From Dehalococcoidia bacterium (GTDB taxonomy: Bacteria; Chloroflexota; Dehalococcoidia; Tepidiformales; Tepidiformaceae), in contig SLAK01000022.1 of the NCBI GenBank assembly GCA_007126855.1, positions 1-5,521 of the forward strand: DNA of 5,521 nucleotides, read 5' to 3'. Position numbers and translations under genes: made by a program. This document shows, one piece after another, positions 1-5,521 of the stretch (positions within the stretch are counted from its first letter, which is position 1; each line of letters opens with the position of its first letter). A model generated the notes under the pieces. It did no database searches, had not been told where the DNA came from, and saw only the letters and a program-made list of their open reading frames with translations.

Positions 1-1
1 C

Positions 2-373
2 GAGTTAGCCGTCGGCATTCGTGGCCGCGGGGAAGGCGTGGTCTGCCTTGCCAAGGGCACGCCAGAGCCGGGCGAAGCGCTCGAAAACACGGCCGTCCGC
101 GAGGTGCAGGAAGAGACCGGGCTGGAGGTGGAGCCGGGGGAATCGCTTGGCACAACGGACTACTGGTTCGTGGCCGAAGGGGCACGGGTGCACAAGGTGG
201 TGTATTGGTGGCTGATGCGGGCGGTCGGCGGAGATGTTGCAAAGCACGACGCAGAGTTCGACGCTGTTCAGTGGCTGCCCGCGCAGGAAGCGCTCGCGCG
301 GCTGACATTCCCCGATGAACGCGTGCTGGTCGAGAAGGGCCTGCAGCGCATCGAAACCATGGCACGCTCATGA
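2..373 (+). CDS. Nudix hydrolase, 5'-truncated by the window edge
   Basis: The frame is open from base 2, and 123 residues plus the stop are visible. A perfect Nudix box (G-x5-E-x7-R-E-U-x-E-E-x-G-U) lies at fragment residues 19-41 (bases 56-124), with the metal-binding core REVQEETGL. Such enzymes cleave a nucleoside diphosphate linked to another group, using Mg2+ held by the box glutamates. The later segment, with a lysine-valine-tyrosine strand, a GGD turn, a KHDAEFD stretch and WLPAQEA, resembles the Ap4A-hydrolase/MutT-like branch, but the substrate cannot be read from the sequence. The true start lies upstream: a GTG at 38 would remove the strand before the box, and in-frame residues before it (ELAVGIRGRGEG) look like native Nudix sequence. 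Probably only about 10-30 N-terminal residues are missing. Its stop overlaps the start of the acetyltransferase gene (ATGA), so the two are probably cotranscribed and translationally coupled. Confidence 0.9.
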   Translation, partial: ELAVGIRGRGEGVVCLAKGTPEPGEALENTAVREVQEETGLEVEPGESLGTTDYWFVAEGARVHKVVYWWLMRAVGGDVAKHDAEFDAVQWLPAQEALARLTFPDERVLVEKGLQRIETMARS

Positions 374-966
374 GCGATACAGTAGACCTCGTTGTTGTCC
401 GCACCCCTCGCGTCCATATCCGGCGCAAGACCCTGGACGACGCCCTGGACGATTACCGTTGGCGCCGGGACCCGGAAGTCATGCGCTACGACGGCGCGAG
501 CCCGATCACGGAAAGCTACACCGAGTTCTTGCAACGCATGCGGGATGAGTTGCAAGTGCCGAACCCGGGCCGGGAGATGTTTGCCGTGGACACTACCGGC
601 GGCACACACATCGGCAACGTGATGTACTACAACGCGGACACGTCGCGCATCGCCGCGGAGGTCGGGCTGAGCATCGGCGAAACAGCCTACCGCGGCCAGG
701 GCCTGGGCAGCGAGGCGATGACCGCGTTCGTGTACTACCTCTGGAACGCCTACCCGTTCCGGACGCTCTTTCTCCACACACTGGAATGGAACGAGCGTGC
801 GCAGCGCAGCTTCGAACGAGCGGGGTTCCAGGCCACGGCGCGGGTGCAGCGGGCAGCGCACATGTTCGTGCGCATGGAAGTGCGCCGGGAGTGGTGGCTC
901 ATGGACTTCGAAGCGGGCCGCATCCCGCGCGCATTGTCCAGTAGCCAGACCGGCCCGCAGCACTGA
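370..966 (+). CDS. GNAT-family N-acetyltransferase (RimJ/RimL-like)
   Basis: This 198-residue protein is a likely acetyl-CoA-dependent N-acetyltransferase. It opens with a RimJ/RimL-style strand (VHIRRKTLDDALDDYRW, about 15-31) followed by the usual DPEVMRY segment. The acetyl-CoA pyrophosphate-binding motif A is clear: AEVGLSIGETAYRGQGLGSEA at about 96-115, with the R/Q-x-x-G-x-G loop RGQGLG at 108-113. The following LHTLEWNERAQRSFERAGF (about 135-153) is the motif B region, in which the asparagine and the AGF turn are typical. The acceptor could be a ribosomal protein N-terminus, an amino sugar, an antibiotic or a small amine; nothing in the sequence decides this. The start is the ATG that overlaps the Nudix stop by 4 bp. 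No strong Shine-Dalgarno precedes it, which fits coupled translation. The C-terminal 20 residues (about 179-198) look like a flexible tail. Confidence 0.88.
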   Translation: MSDTVDLVVVRTPRVHIRRKTLDDALDDYRWRRDPEVMRYDGASPITESYTEFLQRMRDELQVPNPGREMFAVDTTGGTHIGNVMYYNADTSRIAAEVGLSIGETAYRGQGLGSEAMTAFVYYLWNAYPFRTLFLHTLEWNERAQRSFERAGFQATARVQRAAHMFVRMEVRREWWLMDFEAGRIPRALSSSQTGPQH

Positions 967-1119
967 GCGGCGGCCAAATCTTCACCCGGTGGTCACGCAT
1001 TCTCCCGGACGGATGGAGGGCCCCGGGGCTTCAAGACACCCCCCACCGGTGCCGAAACCTAGGGTAGGGCCCGCACCAGCGAACAGCATTATGCTCCGCG
1101 GCGCCACGGAAGGGGTGGG
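967..1119 (+). promoter_or_regulatory. Spacer upstream of the ATPase gene with inverted repeat and RBS
   Basis: This is the only sizeable gap in the window (153 bp), and it probably holds the promoter of the ATPase gene. A strong Shine-Dalgarno (GGAAGG, 1108-1113) sits 6 bases before the ATG at 1120 and supports that start. A perfect 5-bp-arm inverted repeat, AGCAT-T-ATGCT (1085-1095), lies about 25 bases before the start, where an operator or early leader hairpin could be. Its right half, TATGCT (1090-1095), loosely resembles a -10 box, but no convincing -35 element stands 16-18 bases upstream. Short GC-rich palindromes are also present (CCCCGGGG 1021-1028, CACCGGTG 1044-1051, CCTAGG 1058-1063). 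Some may end the Nudix-GNAT transcript, but there is no U-tract. The RBS is well supported; the rest is inference. Confidence 0.4.
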
Positions 1120-2490
1120 ATGAGCGAGCAGCAGGACTCTGGCCACAGCGCCGTGGCGACGGCCACTGCGCCCCCGAGGGAAAATGCACATGCTGGCGGC
1201 GGAGCGTCGCCGCACGACATGCCCGCATTGCCGCCTGCGCCGGAACATATCCATGATCTCGGCGTCCCGGACACCTTTGTCGAAGACCTCTTGCTAAAAA
1301 CGCTACACCGGACGGCTAACCCTACGCCAATTGGCCTGGCCCAATCGCTGTGCGTCCCCCCGGCCCTCGTGAGGGAATCGTTGACTGGCCTCAAGCGCCA
1401 GCGCTTCGTGGAAACTACAACGGCCTCAGGCCGGCTCGAGGCCGAATGGGCGTACCGGCTCACCGAAGCCGGGATGGAAGCCGCCCGCAATGCCTTTGAA
1501 CGCAGCAAATATGTTGGACCTGTGCCTGTGCCGCTCGGCGACTACCTGCGCATCCTGCATCACGACCATGACGTCGGCCGGCCGGACCCGGTGCGCCTGG
1601 CCAAGGCGCTCCAGCAGCTTGTGCTGGCGCGCGACATCGTCGCGAAGGTCTGCCTGGCGCTCACCTCCGGCCGCCCGGCAATGCTCTGGGGAGCCCCAGG
1701 CAACGGTAAAACCACCATCCTGGAACTGTGCAGCGAGTCCATCCAGGGCATCGCTCTCATGCCCATCGCGGTGTGGGTCAGCGGACACATCGTCCGGCTC
1801 TACGACGACCTGGTGCACATCACTGTGGACGATGCTCAAGGCGAAACCTCCTCGAACGTCGACCGCCGCTGGCTCCGCATCCGCCGGCCCTTCGTGTTCG
1901 TCGGCGGCGAACTCCGGCCCGAGGACCTGGACCTGGCCTACGACCCCGCGCTCGGCTACCACCAGGCGCCGCCGCACGTGAAGGCCCACGGCGGTCTGCT
2001 GGCGATCGACGACTTCGGGCGCCAGCAGGTTTCGCCCCACCAGCTGTTGAACCGCTGGATCGCGGCGCTGGAGCGCGGCGAAGACACCATGTCGCTAGTC
2101 ACCGGCGAGCGCATCACGTTCCCCTTCCGGTCGACCATCGTCTTTAGCACGAACATCGAACCGGCGACCATGCTCGAAGAAGCGCACCTGCGCCGCATTC
2201 CCTACAAGATCCGCATTCCCGAGCCCACACCGGAACAGCTCGGCGAGATCTTCCGGCGCTTCGCGGGCGCCATGCATGTGGATATCGGTCCCGGCGGCAT
2301 CGAGACGGCGGTCGAGATGATCCGCCGCGCCAGCCAGGGCAACGTACGGAGCTGCCACCCACGTGACGTCCTGCAGCTCATCGTGGAGGAAGCGCGGTTT
2401 GTGAAGCGGGCGGCCACGCTTGAGCCGGGCGCTACGCGGCGCGCCTGCGAGGTCTACTTCGCCAACGACCCGGGGATCATCTCCGCATAA
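1120..2490 (+). CDS. Winged-helix/AAA-type ATP-binding protein
   Basis: This 456-residue protein has three visible parts. Residues 1-45 are Ala/Pro/Gly/His-rich and probably disordered. Residues about 48-128 look like a winged-helix domain (FVEDLLLKTLHRT, then PIGLAQSLCVPPALVRESL, then YRLTEAGMEAARNAFE). An AAA-type P-loop ATPase core follows: Walker A GAPGNGKTT at 191-199 (Lys197), Walker B LLAIDDFG at 293-300 (Asp297-Asp298), sensor-1-like VFSTNI at 341-346, and a paired arginine at 358-359 in HLRRIPYKI that could be the arginine finger. A C-terminal helical lid runs from about 368 to 447. From memory, related proteins occur in Chloroflexota and other environmental bacteria, often labelled ATPase with chaperone activity, and share the YVGPxPVPL linker and the DDFGRQ Walker B. 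Their function is not established to my knowledge. Probably cytoplasmic and oligomeric. Its start has a good SD (GGAAGG). It stands alone, converging on purS. Confidence 0.85.
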   Translation: MSEQQDSGHSAVATATAPPRENAHAGGGASPHDMPALPPAPEHIHDLGVPDTFVEDLLLKTLHRTANPTPIGLAQSLCVPPALVRESLTGLKRQRFVETTTASGRLEAEWAYRLTEAGMEAARNAFERSKYVGPVPVPLGDYLRILHHDHDVGRPDPVRLAKALQQLVLARDIVAKVCLALTSGRPAMLWGAPGNGKTTILELCSESIQGIALMPIAVWVSGHIVRLYDDLVHITVDDAQGETSSNVDRRWLRIRRPFVFVGGELRPEDLDLAYDPALGYHQAPPHVKAHGGLLAIDDFGRQQVSPHQLLNRWIAALERGEDTMSLVTGERITFPFRSTIVFSTNIEPATMLEEAHLRRIPYKIRIPEPTPEQLGEIFRRFAGAMHVDIGPGGIETAVEMIRRASQGNVRSCHPRDVLQLIVEEARFVKRAATLEPGATRRACEVYFANDPGIISA

Positions 2491-2507
2491 ACAGAGCTGG
2501 CGGAGAT
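2479..2507. terminator. Candidate bidirectional terminator hairpin
   Basis: A perfect 8-bp inverted repeat, ATCTCCGC (2479-2486) and GCGGAGAT (2500-2507), is separated by a 13-base loop. The loop contains the stop codon of the ATPase gene, and the right arm ends immediately before the purS stop codon. It therefore lies exactly where two convergent transcripts must end. Neither side is followed by a run of T, so it is not a textbook intrinsic terminator; it may act with a termination factor, protect 3' ends, or be chance in GC-rich sequence. Confidence 0.4.
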
Positions 2508-2774
2508 TCAGGCAAGCGGTTCAAGCTCGTAGGAATAGGTCTCGATGACCGGGTTGGCGAGGAGCCGGGCACACATGTCCTCCACGGCCTGACCGGCGGC
2601 CGCCCTGTCCTTCGCAGCCAGGACCACCTGGAAGTAGCGCCCGGAACGCACCTTTTCCACGCCTTCGAAGCCCAGGTTTCCCAGCGCGCCGGCGATGGTA
2701 TCGCCCTCCGGGTCGTTCACTGTGGGCTTGAGGGAGACCTGGACCCGGGCCAGGTAGCGTTCGCTGGTGCTCAT
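2508..2774 (-). CDS. purS: Phosphoribosylformylglycinamidine synthase subunit PurS
   Basis: PurS is the small non-catalytic subunit of the three-part FGAM synthetase (PurS-PurQ-PurL). In this cytoplasmic complex PurQ releases ammonia from glutamine and the small-type PurL uses it with ATP to convert FGAR to FGAM; PurS bridges the two. The 88 residues match the family in length and pattern: an early strand (RYLARVQVSLKPTVNDPEGD), a helix (IAGALGNLGFEGVEKVRSGR), a second strand (YFQVVLAA), and the terminal MCARLLANPVIETYSYELE, which corresponds to the usual CxxLLANxVIExYxYE ending. The ATG start overlaps the purC stop (ATGA), and a GAGGA Shine-Dalgarno (2784-2788, complement) lies 9 bases upstream. 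It is the last gene of the operon. No purQ or purL follows; the ATPase gene converges from the other side 17 bp beyond its stop. Confidence 0.95.
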   Translation of the reverse strand: MSTSERYLARVQVSLKPTVNDPEGDTIAGALGNLGFEGVEKVRSGRYFQVVLAAKDRAAAGQAVEDMCARLLANPVIETYSYELEPLA

Positions 2775-3664
2775 TCAGGCAGTTCCTCGCCGGTTAGCAT
2801 GGTGTAGACCTCACGGTAGCGCTGGCTGGTGGCAGCAACAATCTCGTCCGGGATGGGAGGCGGCGGCTGGCCATCCCGCCAGCCGCTCGCAGCGAGCCAG
2901 TCGCGGATCGGCTGCTTGTCATAACTTTCCTGGGCGCGGCCCGGTTCGTATCCCTTCACCGGCCAGAAGCGGCTGCTGTCGGGCGTCAGCGCCTCATCGA
3001 TCACGATGATCTCTTCGTCGCGGTAGCCGAATTCGAGTTTCGTGTCCGCGATGATGATGCCCCGCTCGGCGGCGATAGTGTGCGCATAGGAGTAGATCGC
3101 GAGCGTGCGCAGCTTCATCACGTTCGCGGCATCTTCGCCGGCCATCGCTTCGAGCTCGCTGTAGGTCATCGGCTCGTCGTGGCCCGTGTCAGCCTTGGTT
3201 GTGGGGGTGAAGACGGGCTCCGGGAGCCGGTCGCTCTCGCGCAGGCCCTGGCCGAGAGGGACGCCTCCGACAGTCCCGGTTTCGCGGTATTCCTTCCACG
3301 CGGAGCCGGCCAGGTAGCCCCGCGCTATGCATTCGACGTCGATGCGGCGAGCCTTCCGCACCAGCATGGACCGGCCATAGAGCTCGGCCGGGATTTCGAT
3401 CGGCAGGTCCGCCGCGTTCGTTTCATCAACCAGGGCGAGGAAATGATTGGGGATGACTTCCCTGATGCGGTCGAACCACCAGGCAGACAGGCGGGTGAGT
3501 ACTTCACCTTTGCGCGGGATGCCGATCGGCAGGACGACGTCGAGCGCGGAAACCCTGTCGGTAGCCACGATGAGGAGGCGTTCGTCGCCCAGGTCGTAGG
3601 TATCCCGCACCTTGCCCCGGTACTTCGGAGCGTCCACGTTGGTCTCAAGCAACACGTGCTTCAT
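2771..3664 (-). CDS. purC: Phosphoribosylaminoimidazole-succinocarboxamide synthase
   Basis: SAICAR synthetase joins L-aspartate to CAIR with ATP to form SAICAR, in de novo IMP synthesis in the cytoplasm. The 297 residues carry the family landmarks in order: the nucleotide-binding start YRGKVRDTYDLGDERLLIVA (15-34) with TDRVSALDVVLP (35-46), VECIARGYLAGSAWKEY (110-126), PTTKADTGHDEP (154-165), IADTKLEFG (205-213) and DEALTPDSSRFW (223-234). It is the long form, close to the yeast Ade1 type (about 300 residues) and longer than the E. coli enzyme (about 237). The ATG at 3664 gives the expected distance to the GKVRD motif. It lies inside the end of the membrane-protein gene (20-bp overlap) and has no clear SD, so ribosomes probably reinitiate there. 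Its product is the substrate of the PurB encoded two genes upstream. All key motifs appear intact. Confidence 0.96.
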   Translation of the reverse strand: MKHVLLETNVDAPKYRGKVRDTYDLGDERLLIVATDRVSALDVVLPIGIPRKGEVLTRLSAWWFDRIREVIPNHFLALVDETNAADLPIEIPAELYGRSMLVRKARRIDVECIARGYLAGSAWKEYRETGTVGGVPLGQGLRESDRLPEPVFTPTTKADTGHDEPMTYSELEAMAGEDAANVMKLRTLAIYSYAHTIAAERGIIIADTKLEFGYRDEEIIVIDEALTPDSSRFWPVKGYEPGRAQESYDKQPIRDWLAASGWRDGQPPPPIPDEIVAATSQRYREVYTMLTGEELPE

Positions 3665-4751
3665 CTTCGATTGCTCGCGCTTTCAGGTAATAGAGAGTGG
3701 TGCAGGCAGTGAAGAAGGCGACGATGGGCAGGATGACTATCGCCTGGAGCACTCCCCAGAAGGCCATCCACAGGATCTGGAAACTCCGGGCGCCTTCGCC
3801 CATGCCGGCAAGGAGAGACAGGATCACAAAGAACGGCAGGACACATATCGCGGCGAGACCGAGCAGCCCGAGCAATCGCAGCATATTGCCCTGCATGAGG
3901 GACCAGCTTCGTCCGAGCGCGCTCCACGGTGACCCGTCCTCGATCATGTACGCGTCGAAGGCTATGGCCAGGCGCAAGAGCAGGTAGGGCATGACGATCA
4001 GTCCGATGAGCGTGAGCAGACCGACGCCCACGATCATCACAATGACGGCGATGAGCACGAGAATGCCGCCGATGCGGTTGAAGGCCGGGTCGAGCGCCTC
4101 GGTGAGGCTTGGCGGCGAGCCACGCGCAACCCCGGCGACAGCAACGATGGTGGCGGCGCGGGCTACCTGCGTGAACAGCGCTTCGACGGCTGTGATCAGG
4201 ACCAGGAAAAAGATCATCATCGTGGTCGCGTCGGTCGTGAGCGTGCCCGTCGTCACCACCGGCTCGTGGCGCCAGACGGTGACAAACATCAATGCAGGGA
4301 GAAGCGCGGCTATGACCGCCACGGGGATGGTCACCACCACCAGCGGCATCAGCACGGTGCGCCTGTTGTGGTTGATGAGGCTCGCGGCTTCGCGGAGCGT
4401 GTCGAAGATCGGGATCGTGCCGCGTTGCAGGCGCCCTGGCCGATCGGGCCGGTGCGGCGCCTCCAGATCTGGCTGCTCGGCGCGCTGCGGGGCTCCCTGG
4501 CCTGCTGGCCACGCGGGTCCTTGCCCGCCCGCCGCGCCGGAGTCCTCCTCGCGTCCAGGCTCGGCATCCGTGGCATCACGGAACGGGGGCGGCGGTGGAG
4601 CATGCGGTTCCCGCCGAGGCTCGGCCGGCGGCAGGTCCTCCGGCCCGGCTGGTGTCGGCGCCTCCGTCGAGCGCTCCTCAGAGCCCTCACGTTCCTTGTC
4701 GGGGGCGCTCTCCCCGGGGGTCTGGAATGGGTTTGGCGGCCGTCGTGTCAC
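3645..4751 (-). CDS. Proline-rich multi-pass membrane protein, function unknown
   Basis: This 368-residue protein has two distinct halves. Residues 1-110 are strongly disordered and rich in Pro, Glu, Arg and Ala (25 prolines in the first 110), with a run of five prolines at 52-56. From about 113 (TIPIFDTLREAASLINHNRR) it becomes a membrane domain with about six hydrophobic segments, near 133-158, 177-207, 228-247, 249-268, 290-316 and 328-356. The layout, with the amphipathic FDTLREAASLINHNRR helix before the first segment and the SPWSALGRSWSLMQGN loop (274-289) between later ones, resembles the membrane domain found attached to glycerophosphodiesterases and related uncharacterised families. 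No phosphodiesterase domain is present, so no enzymatic role can be given. The GTG start is chosen because it overlaps the purB stop by 4 bp (GTGA). The first internal Met (135) lies in the first membrane segment. Its stop overlaps purC by 20 bp. Gene existence is well supported; function is not. Confidence 0.8.
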   Translation of the reverse strand: MTRRPPNPFQTPGESAPDKEREGSEERSTEAPTPAGPEDLPPAEPRREPHAPPPPPFRDATDAEPGREEDSGAAGGQGPAWPAGQGAPQRAEQPDLEAPHRPDRPGRLQRGTIPIFDTLREAASLINHNRRTVLMPLVVVTIPVAVIAALLPALMFVTVWRHEPVVTTGTLTTDATTMMIFFLVLITAVEALFTQVARAATIVAVAGVARGSPPSLTEALDPAFNRIGGILVLIAVIVMIVGVGLLTLIGLIVMPYLLLRLAIAFDAYMIEDGSPWSALGRSWSLMQGNMLRLLGLLGLAAICVLPFFVILSLLAGMGEGARSFQILWMAFWGVLQAIVILPIVAFFTACTTLYYLKARAIEDEARVA

Positions 4752-5521
4752 AGGCCCAATCGCTCGAAGGTAGCTTTGATGTTTGCGGTATAGAAGTCGA
4801 AGTCGAACAGCGCCCGCAGCTCAGCCTCAGGCAGGTGCGCTGTCACGGTCCGGTCGGCAAGAAGCAGGTCGAGGAACGGTATGCGCTCGTTCCAGGCGCG
4901 CATCGCGTTGCGCTGCACGATGCTGTAGGCGTCCTGGCGGCTCAAGCCGGCCTCGATGAGCGCAAGCAACACGCGCTGCGAGAACACCAGGCCATAGGAG
5001 CGGTCAATGTTCTCGCGCATGTGCTCCGGGTAGACCACCAGGCGCTCGACGATATCGGTGAACAGGGTGAGCGCGTAGTCCAGCACCAGGCAGGCATCAG
5101 GGAAGACGATGCGTTCGGTGGACGAGTGGCTGATATCCCGCTCGTGCCAGAGCGCCACGTTTTCCATTGAGGTCACCGCGTAGCCGCGGAGCACCCGCGC
5201 CAGCCCGGTGATGCGCTCGCACTTCTCGGGGTTGCGCTTGTGGGGCATGGCGCTGGAGCCGGTCTGTCCTTCGGCAAACGGCTCTTCCACTTCGCGGACC
5301 TCGGTCTTCTGGAGCGCGCGAATCTCGGTGGCGAACTTCTCAAGCGAGGCGCCGATGAGCGCCAGCGTTGTCACGAACTGGGCGTGCCGATCGCGCTGGA
5401 CGACCTGCGTGCTCGCCGCTTCCATCCCCAGGCCAAGCTTGCGGCAGACGATCTCCTCCAGCTCGGGCGGCACAGAGGCATGCGTGCCGACCGTGCCACT
5501 GATGGCGCCGACCGCGACGGC
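4748..5521 (-). CDS. purB: Adenylosuccinate lyase, C-terminal part (cut by the window edge)
   Basis: PurB is a homotetrameric lyase of the fumarase/aspartase superfamily. It releases fumarate from SAICAR to give AICAR and from adenylosuccinate to give AMP. The frame is open through the last base of the window, giving 257 C-terminal residues of an enzyme usually about 430-470 long. The family signature is intact: GSSAMPHKRNP at fragment residues 88-98 (bases 5228-5260), the flexible loop carrying the catalytic serine. Other close matches to known enzymes are AISGTVGTHASV (6-17), STQVVQRDRH (37-46) and LWHERDISHSSTER (124-137). The N-terminal region with the histidine-bearing TxxxxRTHG segment is off the window. 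A GTG at 5473 is not the start, since conserved lyase sequence continues upstream of it. The stop overlaps the GTG of the membrane-protein gene. The operon promoter must be to the right of the window. Confidence 0.96.
   Translation of the reverse strand, partial: AVAVGAISGTVGTHASVPPELEEIVCRKLGLGMEAASTQVVQRDRHAQFVTTLALIGASLEKFATEIRALQKTEVREVEEPFAEGQTGSSAMPHKRNPEKCERITGLARVLRGYAVTSMENVALWHERDISHSSTERIVFPDACLVLDYALTLFTDIVERLVVYPEHMRENIDRSYGLVFSQRVLLALIEAGLSRQDAYSIVQRNAMRAWNERIPFLDLLLADRTVTAHLPEAELRALFDFDFYTANIKATFERLGL

Noticed and set aside
268..963. 231-codon open frame on the minus strand opposite the acetyltransferase gene
   Set aside because: The plus strand here has intact Nudix and GNAT motifs with a coupled junction; the antisense translation is Arg/His/Val-rich with no domain pattern, as expected of a shadow frame in high-GC DNA.
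1060..1095. Sigma-70 type promoter for the ATPase gene (TAGGGT or TATGCT as -10)
   Set aside because: Neither hexamer has a recognisable -35 element at 16-18 bases, so I did not list a promoter as a separate feature.
982..1254. Minus-strand open frames across the 967-1119 spacer
   Set aside because: They run into the ATPase coding region, have no supporting Shine-Dalgarno and encode low-complexity Arg/Gly/Pro sequence. I treat the spacer as non-coding.
1426..2040. 204-codon open frame on the minus strand opposite the ATPase gene
   Set aside because: It lies opposite the Walker A and Walker B coding region of a convincing ATPase and shows no recognisable motif or RBS.
3080..3712. 210-codon plus-strand open frame opposite purC
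   Set aside because: purC on the minus strand carries every expected family motif; this frame is its shadow.
3991..4773. 260-codon plus-strand open frame opposite the membrane-protein gene
   Set aside because: Its Ser/Arg/Gly-rich and Met/Thr-rich composition is the complement of the membrane and proline-rich segments. The minus-strand frame overlaps both neighbours in an operon and has clear membrane helices.
5471..5473. GTG as the start of the adenylosuccinate lyase gene
   Set aside because: The conserved ISGTVGTHAS stretch is encoded in frame upstream to the window edge, and this would be an impossibly short lyase. The gene simply runs off the window.
1..5521. Mobile element, CRISPR array, toxin-antitoxin or defence island
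   Set aside because: I saw no transposase, integrase, terminal repeats, regularly spaced repeats or defence-type gene pair. The ATPase has a P-loop, but its linker and Walker B pattern do not resemble IstB or phage-defence ATPases that I can recognise.

Overview
The window is a gene-dense, high-GC bacterial segment (roughly 60-65% GC by eye) with seven protein-coding genes and almost no spacer DNA. I see no rRNA, tRNA, CRISPR array, insertion sequence or phage gene. The two purine enzymes and PurS, the stand-alone winged-helix/AAA ATPase and the Nudix-GNAT pair together look most like a chromosomal region of a Chloroflexota bacterium (Dehalococcoidia/Tepidiformia-like). That assignment is an impression from protein families and is only moderately confident.

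Plus strand, 1-2490. The first gene is a Nudix hydrolase cut by the left window edge. It overlaps by 4 bp (ATGA) a GNAT-family acetyltransferase of the RimJ/RimL type. A 153-bp spacer follows, carrying a short perfect inverted repeat and a good ribosome binding site. Next is a 456-residue ATPase with a disordered N-terminus, a winged-helix-like domain and an AAA-type core.

Minus strand, 5521-2508. This is a tightly packed operon reading right to left: purB (adenylosuccinate lyase, cut by the right edge), a proline-rich multi-pass membrane protein, purC (SAICAR synthetase) and purS (small subunit of FGAM synthetase). Every junction overlaps, by 4, 20 and 4 bp, so translation is probably coupled throughout. 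PurS works at step 4 of IMP synthesis, PurC at step 7 (bacterial numbering), and PurB at the following lyase step and again in AMP formation. The usual partners purQ and purL do not follow purS; the operon ends there.

The two transcription units converge at 2490/2508, separated by 17 bp. A perfect 8-bp inverted repeat ends exactly at this junction and is a candidate bidirectional terminator, although it has no U-tract.

The least explained items are the membrane protein coupled between purB and purC, with its roughly 110-residue proline-rich tail, and the stand-alone ATPase. Nothing here clearly amounts to a new defence or mobile system; most of the window is ordinary housekeeping DNA.
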